From positions 1-5,889 of the forward strand of contig CADBPP010000012.1 in NCBI GenBank assembly GCA_902796565.1: a stretch of DNA of 5,889 bases, given 5' to 3'. Under the pieces are notes generated by a model. It was not told where the DNA came from, ran no database searches, and saw nothing but the letters and a program-made list of their open reading frames with translations. The DNA is from an uncultured Eubacteriales bacterium (GTDB taxonomy: Bacteria > Bacillota > Clostridia > Eubacteriales > Anaerofustaceae). Positions within the stretch are counted from its first letter, which is position 1; each line of letters begins with the position of its first letter. Positions 1 to 5,535 of this stretch are shown piece by piece. A program made the translations under genes and the position numbers.

Positions 1-1941
1 CAGACCCTCCTCCTCCATGATGGCGATGACCTTCCTGCATTCGTCCACCGTACGGCAGAAGGGGATCATGACGTTGAGGTTCTTGAGGCCGTATTCCTCA
101 CGGACCTTTCTTACCGCCTGACACTCCAGCTTGAAGCCCTCGATGTAGCGGGGATCGTAGTAGCGGGAAGCTCCCCTCCATCCCAGCAGTGCGCTGGGCT
201 CCTCGGGCTCGAACTCGTCACCGCCCTTTAAGTCACGGTACTCGCTGGACTTGAAGTCCGAGAAGCGCAGTGTCACGGGCCTCGGGCTCATGGCCTGGCA
301 GACCTTCCTGATGCCGTCGGAGAGCATGTCCACCACCTTCTCGGGGTGGCCGGTCTTTATGAGATACAGGGGATGTTCATGGATATATGTGGTCCAGATG
401 AACTCCTCCCTCATGAGGCCAATGCCGTCGCAGGGGAGGCTCGAATAGCGCTCCGCCAGATCCGGGTCTCCGAGGTTCATATATATCTTTGTGCCGGTGA
501 CGGGGAACGTCTCCGCGACCGCTGTCTGGGCGGTGCCTGCGGCAGCGGCTCTGTCTGCTTCTTCCTTCTTCTCGAATTCTATCAGACCCTCGTATACGAC
601 GCCGTTGGTGGCGTCCACGGAGATCTCCATGCCGTCCCTGATGACTTCCATGGCGGCGATGCCCCTGGACTTGGTACCCACGACGCAAGGGATACCCAGC
701 TCCCTGGATACGATGGACGCGTGGCAGGTCATACCTCCGGAATTGGTGACGATGGCTCTGGCCTTCTTCATGGCGGGCACCCAGTCGGGAGCCGTCATCT
801 CCGTGATCAGGATCTCGCCGTCACGGAATTCGTCTATGTTTGAAACGTCGCTGATGACATGGGCCTTTCCGGATACCCTTCCCGGAGAGGCGGGCATGCC
901 CTTGCACAGCACGGTGTAGTTTCCGGCCGCGATGTTTGCTGCCTTCTTCTTCTTCGACCAGACGGTCTCCGGTCTTGCCTGGAGGATCCAGATCTTGCCG
1001 TCGCGCTCATCGATGCCCCATTCCATGTCCATGTAGCATCCGTAGTGCTTCTCTATCCTGAGAGCGTATTCCGCCAGTTCCAGGATCTGCCTGTCGGTGA
1101 GGACCGCCCGGTCCCTCTTCTCCATGGGCACCGGCATCTCCTCGCAGTCGCCGTCGGGCTTGCGCACCAGTATGACCTCCTGGGAATACACGTCTCTGAC
1201 GATGATGCCCCTGCTGGTCTTGGACACCTGGTAGTTGTCGGGCGTAACGTTGCCCTGGACCACGTATTCCCCGAGGCCGTAGGACGCCTCGATAAAGACC
1301 ACGTCGTCGTGGCCGTTGGTCACGTTAAGAGTGAACATGACGCCGGAAGCCTCCGAGAACACCATCATCTGGATGGCCGCGGAGAGCTCCACCTGAGTGT
1401 GGTCAAAGCCCTGCTTTTCCCTGTAGTAAACGGCTCTGTCGGTGAAGCATGAAGCGTAGCACTGCTTTACCTTCTCCACCACCATGTCGCCGCCCCTGAC
1501 GTTCAGGAACGTATCCTGCTGTCCCGCGAAGCTGGCGTCCGGCAGGTCCTCGGCTGTGGCCGAGGAACGTACGGCCACGAAGGGCTCGTCCTGGCCCACC
1601 TTGATGGAGAGCCTCCCGTATGCCTCCTTGATGGATCTCTCCAGCTCTTCGGGCATCTTTTCCGCCACGATCATGGCGCGGATCTTCTCGCAGACCCTCC
1701 TGAGAAGAGCGCTGTCCTCCACGTCGGTGAGTTCCGCCAGGGCTTCCTTGATGCGGCCCCTCAGGCCGTTCTTGTCCAGGAAGTAGCGGTACGCGTAAGC
1801 GGTGGTGGCGTAGCCGTAGGGCACCGGGACATCGGTCTTGGAAGTCATTTCTCCCAGGGAGGAGGACTTTCCGCCCACGATGGAAACGTCATCCCTTTCC
1901 AGCTCGTCAAACCATAACAGGAACTGTTCATCCTTTTTCAT
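1..1941 (-). CDS. ppsA: Phosphoenolpyruvate synthase (pyruvate, water dikinase), C-terminus cut off by window edge
   Basis: Converts pyruvate, ATP and water to phosphoenolpyruvate, AMP and phosphate, a cytoplasmic gluconeogenic step. The 647 codons seen run without a stop and align by eye with E. coli PpsA through most of its length. The N-terminal ATP-grasp domain covers about residues 1-330, with VGGKSSSLGEM near the start, RSSATAEDLPDASFAGQQ around Arg125 and WILQARPETVW closing the domain. The swivelling phosphohistidine domain follows, with GGMTCHASIVSRELGIP and the phospho-accepting His407. The TIM-barrel domain starts near 485 with GIGLMREEF (Arg511) and TLRFSDFKSSEYR (Arg559), both likely substrate-binding arginines. 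Roughly 130-150 residues, including the GSNDLTQ-type segment and catalytic cysteine, should lie beyond position 1. The ATG at 1939-1941 is preceded by GGGGG at 1952-1956, ten bases upstream. The gene has its own promoter and is separated from the cob unit by a terminator. The truncation is due only to the window boundary. Confidence 0.96.
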   Translation of the reverse strand, partial: MKKDEQFLLWFDELERDDVSIVGGKSSSLGEMTSKTDVPVPYGYATTAYAYRYFLDKNGLRGRIKEALAELTDVEDSALLRRVCEKIRAMIVAEKMPEELERSIKEAYGRLSIKVGQDEPFVAVRSSATAEDLPDASFAGQQDTFLNVRGGDMVVEKVKQCYASCFTDRAVYYREKQGFDHTQVELSAAIQMMVFSEASGVMFTLNVTNGHDDVVFIEASYGLGEYVVQGNVTPDNYQVSKTSRGIIVRDVYSQEVILVRKPDGDCEEMPVPMEKRDRAVLTDRQILELAEYALRIEKHYGCYMDMEWGIDERDGKIWILQARPETVWSKKKKAANIAAGNYTVLCKGMPASPGRVSGKAHVISDVSNIDEFRDGEILITEMTAPDWVPAMKKARAIVTNSGGMTCHASIVSRELGIPCVVGTKSRGIAAMEVIRDGMEISVDATNGVVYEGLIEFEKKEEADRAAAAGTAQTAVAETFPVTGTKIYMNLGDPDLAERYSSLPCDGIGLMREEFIWTTYIHEHPLYLIKTGHPEKVVDMLSDGIRKVCQAMSPRPVTLRFSDFKSSEYRDLKGGDEFEPEEPSALLGWRGASRYYDPRYIEGFKLECQAVRKVREEYGLKNLNVMIPFCRTVDECRKVIAIMEEEGL

Positions 1942-1966
1942 GTTAGATTTACCCCCAAAATATCAA

Positions 1967-1981
1967 TGTCTGAAGCAGACA
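1967..1981. repeat. Perfect 6-bp inverted repeat in the ppsA leader
   Basis: TGTCTG-AAG-CAGACA is a perfect palindrome with a 3-base centre. It lies about 7 to 21 bases downstream of the predicted transcription start and 11 bases upstream of the GGGGG ribosome-binding site. It could be an operator for a dimeric regulator or a small leader hairpin. The sequence does not decide between these, and chance occurrence is possible. Confidence 0.4.
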
Positions 1982-1994
1982 AATATTCTTTATA

Positions 1995-2023
1995 ATTGTA
2001 CCACCATATGATGAGGATGGCAA
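1995..2023 (-). promoter_or_regulatory. Sigma-70-type promoter of ppsA
   Basis: On the minus strand, TTGCCA (2018-2023) and TACAAT (1995-2000) are separated by exactly 17 bases. Each matches the housekeeping consensus at five of six positions. The predicted transcription start is near 1988, giving a leader of about 47 bases before the ppsA ATG. The AT-rich run at 2031-2070 just upstream, which also contains the U-tract of the cob-unit terminator, could act as an UP element. It is the only convincing promoter found in the window. Confidence 0.75.
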
Positions 2024-2060
2024 CCGCATTGTTTTTCTTCAAATTTAAAAAAATATTAAG

Positions 2061-2106
2061 AAAAAAGAAAACGGACAGTATCCCGCCTCCGGGCGGGCGC
2101 TGTCCG
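2061..2106 (-). terminator. Rho-independent terminator closing the cob unit
   Basis: Read on the minus strand, CGGACAG (2100-2106) pairs with CTGTCCG (2072-2078). Inside this, CCCGCC (2092-2097) pairs with GGCGGG (2082-2087) around a 4-base loop, with a small internal loop between the two helices. The tract TTTTCTTTTTT (2061-2071) follows directly. The hairpin starts 35 bases after the stop of the trigger-factor-like gene and lies upstream of the ppsA promoter, so it separates the two transcription units. Confidence 0.92.
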
Positions 2107-2141
2107 CTTATATAGCGCCTCTATTTCAAATATCGCGCATT

Positions 2142-3092
2142 TCAGCCAAGAATTATCCTGCTTCCTTTTTCGACGCAGGTGTCGTAGAGGTAATCCAGGG
2201 TCTTGGACATCCTCATGTTCTGGGTGATCAGTTCCATGGGATAGGTCTTCTTCACCGTTTCCGGGTCGGTGTAGTAGCGCTCGGCGATGTTCGCCACCTC
2301 GGCTTCGTACTCCTCGGCGGAGACCTTGAAGTCCTGTTCATCCGCTATGGCCGCCATCACGATATCCCCCCTCAGGCGGCTCTCCGCGGCGGGGGCGATA
2401 CGGCTCCTGAGCTCTTCCTTGGAAGCCCCGGTGGCCTTCACGAACTCGTCCACGTCCGTGATCTGGTAGTACTGCATCAGAAAATCCGCGAGGTAGGAGT
2501 CGGTGGCCTGCTCGAGGATCTCGGGGGGTATCTCGAAGGGGTTGGCCTTGACTATGCGGTCCAATACCTCGTTGACAGCCTTGAACTTGGCGTTGGTCCT
2601 CATATCCCGGTCGATGCGGGACGAGATGTCCATCCTGTACTCACCGACGTTCTTGAAGCCGTGGGACATGGCAAAGGTGTCGTCCAGGACGGGCAGCTTC
2701 TTGCGGTATACCTTTTTTACGGTGCACTTGAATTCGGCCCTCTTTCCGGCCAGGGATGCCTCCTGGTAATCCTGGGGGAAGGTGACGAAGATGCTCTTCG
2801 AATCCCCTGCTCCCATGCCCACCAGCTGGGGCTCGAAGCCGGGGATGAAGGTGCCGCTGCCCAGCTCCAGTTCGTAATCCTTTCCATCTCCTCCGGGGAA
2901 CGCCACCCCGTCGAGGTATCCGGTGAAGTCCAGAAGGACTATGTCATGGTTCATGGCGGGAGATGAGCTCTCCTCCTTTACGGCGTGCTCCTCCAGATCC
3001 TGACGGATGGCCGCCTCTATCATCTGGGGCGTCACGGGATCCAGCACTTCCTTTACTCTGATGTTTCTGTATTCCAGCTTCGGTGTCTGCAT
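2142..3092 (-). CDS. Trigger-factor-like peptidyl-prolyl isomerase lacking the ribosome-binding domain
   Basis: A predicted cytoplasmic FKBP-type prolyl isomerase and chaperone of 316 residues, compared with roughly 430 for ordinary trigger factor. The first 30 residues (YRNIRVKEVLDPVTPQMIEAAI) resemble the linker that follows the N-terminal domain in trigger factor. The FKBP-like domain covers about 48-130, with LLDFTGYLDGVAF, LGSGTFIPGFEPQLVGM, VTFPQDY and LAGKRAEFKCTVKKV. LPVLDDTFAMSHGFKNVGEY (133-152) opens the helical substrate-binding arm, which runs to the end. The N-terminal ribosome-docking domain and its signature loop are absent. The ATG has AAAGGAA at 3102-3108, nine bases upstream, and the 19-nt gap after cobC contains no stop or start of a missing domain, so the short form is genuine. 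No signal peptide or lipobox is seen. It is the last gene before the terminator and is likely co-transcribed with the cobalamin genes. Its client proteins cannot be told from the sequence. Confidence 0.88.
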   Translation of the reverse strand: MQTPKLEYRNIRVKEVLDPVTPQMIEAAIRQDLEEHAVKEESSSPAMNHDIVLLDFTGYLDGVAFPGGDGKDYELELGSGTFIPGFEPQLVGMGAGDSKSIFVTFPQDYQEASLAGKRAEFKCTVKKVYRKKLPVLDDTFAMSHGFKNVGEYRMDISSRIDRDMRTNAKFKAVNEVLDRIVKANPFEIPPEILEQATDSYLADFLMQYYQITDVDEFVKATGASKEELRSRIAPAAESRLRGDIVMAAIADEQDFKVSAEEYEAEVANIAERYYTDPETVKKTYPMELITQNMRMSKTLDYLYDTCVEKGSRIILG

Positions 3093-3111
3093 ATTTTTTC
3101 ATTCCTTTCTT

Positions 3112-3720
3112 TCAGATCTTTTCGTATCCCTTCACTCTGAAGGCTTCCTCCCCCAGTTCCAGCTCGACTCTGAAGCCCCTGCCCGGGGAGGGTATGGCGT
3201 CGTAAAAGCCCAGGGAGCTGTCCACGAACTTCCTCATGAAGCCGCCGATGCTGCCGCCGTGGCATACCACGGCCGCCTTCATGTCCTTCTTTTCCTCGCC
3301 TATCCTGGTGAGGATCGACATGAAGCCCCGGCTGGAGCGCTCGTAAAATTCGTTGTTGGATTCCCCTTCCCGGCACTTCACTTCTCCGTTGTCGAAGTCG
3401 TCGAGCCATCTGACGTAGTCGGGATCGGTCTTCAGCTCCTCATAGGAATGCAGCTCAAAGTCCCCGAAATTCATCTCCATGATGTCCGGCACCGAGGTAT
3501 AGTCCTGCTTTCCGAAGATGATCTCCAGCGTCTCGTTGCATCTTTTCATGCCGGAGGTGAAGAAGATGTCCATTCCGGTATCGTAGATGCCGGAATCCTT
3601 CAGTTCGGTGAGCTCCCTTATCCCCCTCTCCGAAAGGGGAAGATCGGTCCAGCCGCAGTAGATGTGTTCGTCCACGGCCCTGGTGCGGCCGTGGCGTATA
3701 AGGTACAGACTTACGTTCAA
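3112..3720 (-). CDS. cobC: Histidine phosphatase, probable alpha-ribazole / adenosylcobalamin-5'-phosphate phosphatase
   Basis: Likely removes the 5'-phosphate from adenosylcobalamin phosphate or alpha-ribazole phosphate at the end of nucleotide-loop assembly. The 202-residue protein has the phosphoglycerate-mutase-like fold. LIRHGRT carries the phospho-accepting His10 and Arg9. YCGWTDLPLSERG (21-33) is the CobC-style segment. TSGMKRCNET contributes Arg60, EMNFGDFE contributes Glu82 as probable acid/base, and VVCHGGS contributes His154. The start is TTG at 3718-3720, in a TTGA overlap with the preceding cobU-like stop. It is supported by GGGAGG at 3728-3733, seven bases upstream. The nearby ATG at 3725-3727 is in another frame, and no in-frame ATG precedes the RHG motif. 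On sequence alone other phosphoglycerate mutase relatives are possible; the CobC call rests on motif style plus position among cobU and cobS. Confidence 0.88.
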   Translation of the reverse strand: MNVSLYLIRHGRTRAVDEHIYCGWTDLPLSERGIRELTELKDSGIYDTGMDIFFTSGMKRCNETLEIIFGKQDYTSVPDIMEMNFGDFELHSYEELKTDPDYVRWLDDFDNGEVKCREGESNNEFYERSSRGFMSILTRIGEEKKDMKAAVVCHGGSIGGFMRKFVDSSLGFYDAIPSPGRGFRVELELGEEAFRVKGYEKI

Positions 3721-4112
3721 GACGCATCCTCCCTTCTTCCCTTGAGCCTCTCGCCGAGGCCGGCGTATACCCGGTAGACCTCATCGGCCTCCCGGCAGAA
3801 GATCTGCATCTGCTTTCCCACGTTGTCCCGGTAGAGCCTCATGAGCTTGTCGATGGGCACCACTCCGCAGCAGATGTCGTCGCAGATGATCACCTTGTCC
3901 CTGAAGTCCTCCATGTGTTCATCGAACCAGTCGAATACCGGCAGGTCCGCTTCCAGCCTTGAAAGCACCAGCCTCTCCAGGTGGCTTATGCACCTGTATG
4001 AGAAGTCCGCTTCGGTGCCGCAGCATTCATAGATATCGTTTTCCCCAAGCCCCAGCAGCTTCCTGGCGAAGTCCGTCTTGCCCTGATGGGATCCTCCGAA
4101 AATAACTATCAT
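3717..4112 (-). CDS. Short CobU-like P-loop protein (second adenosylcobinamide kinase/guanylyltransferase-family member)
   Basis: A 131-residue CobU-family protein, about 50 residues shorter than typical CobU. MIVIFGGSHQGKT places a P-loop at residues 6-13, as in CobU. Residues 75-125 match the CobU C-terminal half: IICDDICCGVVP corresponds to the usual VTNEVGxGIVP, then LMRLYRD, the G-x3-Q region, ADEVYRVYAG and a final RLK. The intervening CobU segment, with the guanylyl-accepting histidine in its RxxHHxxxR context and the W-x-T-x-E stretch, is absent. Guanylyltransfer by the usual mechanism is therefore unlikely; a kinase, subunit or accessory role is inference. Seven cysteines are present (30, 31, 41, 77, 81, 82, 106). 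The ATG at 4110-4112 is chosen because AGGAGG precedes it by four bases and the family begins just before the P-loop. An upstream in-frame start at 4151 would overlap cobS and add residues without family support. The stop overlaps the cobC start. Confidence 0.82.
   Translation of the reverse strand: MIVIFGGSHQGKTDFARKLLGLGENDIYECCGTEADFSYRCISHLERLVLSRLEADLPVFDWFDEHMEDFRDKVIICDDICCGVVPIDKLMRLYRDNVGKQMQIFCREADEVYRVYAGLGERLKGRREDAS
3728..3733 (-). promoter_or_regulatory. Shine-Dalgarno site deciding the TTG start of cobC
   Basis: GGGAGG lies seven bases upstream of TTG, inside the 3' end of the preceding gene. It selects the TTG start in the TTGA stop/start overlap. The ATG that begins within the site's 3' flank is only one base away from it and out of frame. 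Confidence 0.75.
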
Positions 4113-4116
4113 ATAT

Positions 4117-4122
4117 CCTCCT
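4117..4122 (-). promoter_or_regulatory. Shine-Dalgarno site of the short cobU-like gene, overlapping the cobS stop
   Basis: A perfect AGGAGG lies four bases before the ATG at 4110-4112, and its upstream end overlaps the cobS stop codon (4121-4123). This fixes the start of the short gene and suggests that translation is coupled to cobS. Confidence 0.8.
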
Positions 4123-4870
4123 ACAGTACCAGGGCGAGCAAGAGGTAGCACGCCGCCTCGGTCAGTATGACTCCTCCCCCTATAACGTCCCCGTTGATGC
4201 CCCCGAGAAGCTTCTCGGCGATCTTAGCCGTCAGAAGGGACACCGCCGCCGCCCCGGCGAGGCAGCAGCACATTATGGGAGAGACGAAGTATGACGCCGC
4301 AAGGGCGGCAAGGCACTGCACCGCCACGCTCGCCGTATGCAGGGGCTTTTTCCCGCTGTTGAAGTAGTACAACAGTCCCTTGTTGTTCTCCATGGGTCTG
4401 AAAGTGAAGAGCACTACGGCAAAGAGGGCCCTGGAGAAGAAGGGCACGACGCAGAGGGCCCACCAGAAAAGCTGTGATGAATAGATGACGGCAAGGGAGG
4501 AGCCCGTGATCATCAGCAGAAGACACACGCAGATCACAGCGAAGGCCCCCACGCTGGAATCCTTCAGGATCCTTCTCTTGCCCTCCATGTCCCTCGAGGA
4601 GAGAAGGGCGTCGCAGCAGTCCATGAACCCGTCAAGATGAAGAAAGCCGCTGACGAGAAACAGCGACAGGGTGAGTATCGTCCCCGCGAGGATCTCCCTG
4701 ACTTCAAAGCGCCTCAGCGCCCACAGGCAGCCGGAGGTGACGGCCCCGCAGATGAGCCCGTCCGCCGGGAAGAAGGTCAGTATGGCCGCTCCCCGGGAAT
4801 CCTCGAAGACGTTGTCTTTTACCTTTATCTTTGTGAACATCCCCAGGGATGCGAGAAAACTCTTTATCAT
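4121..4870 (-). CDS. cobS: Adenosylcobinamide-GDP ribazoletransferase (cobalamin synthase)
   Basis: Integral membrane enzyme that joins adenosylcobinamide-GDP to alpha-ribazole or its 5'-phosphate, giving adenosylcobalamin (phosphate) and GMP. The 249 residues match the family length of about 250. Signature motifs are HLDGFMDCCDAL (78-89), an acidic metal-binding segment; KDSSVGAF (103-110); and GGINGDVIGGGVILTE (223-238) near the C-terminus. Several hydrophobic membrane segments are visible, for example about 28-48, 58-76, 110-130, 134-156, 183-212 and 236-249. The ATG at 4868-4870 gives MIKSFLASLG, a typical CobS beginning. An in-frame TTG at 4874-4876, two codons earlier, overlaps the cobU stop as TTGA and sits 11 bases after a weak GAGGT. 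It is a real alternative because no Shine-Dalgarno site is well placed for the ATG. Confidence 0.95.
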   Translation of the reverse strand: MIKSFLASLGMFTKIKVKDNVFEDSRGAAILTFFPADGLICGAVTSGCLWALRRFEVREILAGTILTLSLFLVSGFLHLDGFMDCCDALLSSRDMEGKRRILKDSSVGAFAVICVCLLLMITGSSLAVIYSSQLFWWALCVVPFFSRALFAVVLFTFRPMENNKGLLYYFNSGKKPLHTASVAVQCLAALAASYFVSPIMCCCLAGAAAVSLLTAKIAEKLLGGINGDVIGGGVILTEAACYLLLALVL

Positions 4871-4872
4871 GA

Positions 4873-5481
4873 TCAAATATCGAAATACCTCAGATGGTCG
4901 TAGTTAAGATAGTAATGCTCCTTTACGGGGCCGAGATCAGTGCCCTGAAGGTTCTTCCATTCCTTGATGTTGGAAAAGAAGCATTCCAGCACTATGTCGG
5001 ATCTCTCCGCGATCAGGCAGTGGCATCTTCCCAGCACGGACCGGAAGAGCTCCGTGACATCGTCGTAGATGAAGGCGTCGGAAAAGATGTAATCCGACAC
5101 CACTATGAGATCCTTCGCCTTTTCGGAGAGTTCGAAGATACCTTCGCAGATATCCTCCGCCCGAACGTCGAAGCGTATCGTCTCCGCGTCCGGGAAAATG
5201 TTGTTCTGCACCAGGGCCGTGAGGGAATCCAGGAGCACGACCTCCCTCTCCCCCATCAGGGGGATGATGGATGACACGTCAGAGGGCTCCTCGTATGTCC
5301 GAAAGCCCCAGCCCTGTCTGTCGGAGATGTGCCTTCGGATCCTTTTATGGTCCTCTTCGTCATAGGGGATCATGGTGGCGGCGTATCCCAGGGTGGTGCC
5401 TTCGGTATTGAGGCTCCTGGCCAGGTACTGGGCGAACATGCTCTTTCCGCCCTTCACTCCCCCGCTGATAAATATTAGCAT
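4873..5481 (-). CDS. cobU: Adenosylcobinamide kinase / adenosylcobinamide-phosphate guanylyltransferase, C-terminal half divergent
   Basis: Predicted to phosphorylate adenosylcobinamide and then attach GMP through a guanylylated histidine. In the 202 residues, MLIFISGGVKGGKS puts the P-loop at 7-14, exactly as in Salmonella CobU. GYAATMIPYDEEDHKRI and RRHISDRQ carry His51, aligned with the guanylylated His46 of Salmonella. The W-x-F-R-T-Y-E-E-P stretch and VVLLDSLTALVQNNIF (81-96) also fit. Downstream, the usual NEVGxGIVPxNxLxRxFRD region is replaced by VVSDYIFSDAFIYDDVTELF, and the NQ and ADEV signatures are poor. A family-atypical tail of about 25 residues follows. The ATG at 5479-5481 is preferred because it places the P-loop as in the family; an in-frame TTG at 5494-5496 falls beside the terminator T-run and is unlikely. 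The Shine-Dalgarno signal is weak (GTGGG about nine bases upstream). The stop lies just before the cobS start. Confidence 0.9.
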   Translation of the reverse strand: MLIFISGGVKGGKSMFAQYLARSLNTEGTTLGYAATMIPYDEEDHKRIRRHISDRQGWGFRTYEEPSDVSSIIPLMGEREVVLLDSLTALVQNNIFPDAETIRFDVRAEDICEGIFELSEKAKDLIVVSDYIFSDAFIYDDVTELFRSVLGRCHCLIAERSDIVLECFFSNIKEWKNLQGTDLGPVKEHYYLNYDHLRYFDI

Positions 5482-5494
5482 CGTCGTTACCCAC

Positions 5495-5525
5495 AAAAAA
5501 GGGATGACAGATCTTCTCTGCCATC
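5495..5525 (-). terminator. Rho-independent terminator-like hairpin between the coiled-coil gene and cobU
   Basis: On the minus strand GATGGCAGA (5517-5525) pairs with TCTGTCATC (5503-5511), nine pairs including one G-U, around a 5-base loop. CC and then a run of six T (5495-5500) follow. It begins 10 bases after the coiled-coil gene's stop and ends 13 bases before the cobU ATG. The helix is moderately strong, so partial read-through into the cob genes is plausible. Confidence 0.75.
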
Positions 5526-5535
5526 GGCTGAATGT

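Noticed and set aside
346..1452. Long plus-strand open frames opposite ppsA (346-843 and 859-1452, with shorter ones beside them)
   Set aside because: They lie antisense to a clearly conserved ppsA frame, their translations resemble no family, and no Shine-Dalgarno or promoter support was seen. They are typical shadows in GC-rich coding DNA.
1..1941. Pyruvate phosphate dikinase, or a truncated ppsA pseudogene
   Set aside because: The motifs match phosphoenolpyruvate synthase (GGMTCHA, the SDFKSSEYR segment, the N-terminal layout) rather than dikinase, and the frame is intact to the window edge, so the missing C-terminus is a boundary effect.
2061..2106. Inverted repeat read as a mobile-element end or operator
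   Set aside because: The GC-rich stem followed immediately by a long T-rich run on the minus strand, just after an operon's last stop codon, is explained by an ordinary terminator. No transposase or target duplication was seen.
3007..3777. 256-residue plus-strand open frame opposite cobC and the trigger-factor-like gene
   Set aside because: The opposite strand carries the conserved RHG phosphatase and FKBP motifs. The plus-strand product has no recognisable domain and spans two real genes and their junction.
4113..4151. Upstream in-frame extension of the short cobU-like gene to a start at 4151
   Set aside because: It would overlap cobS by 31 bases and add residues before the P-loop that the family lacks, whereas AGGAGG is perfectly placed for the ATG at 4112.
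5482..5535. Cobalamin riboswitch in the cobU leader
   Set aside because: The gap is only 54 bases and is filled by a terminator-like hairpin. A cobalamin riboswitch needs far more sequence, and no B12-box-like segment was seen.
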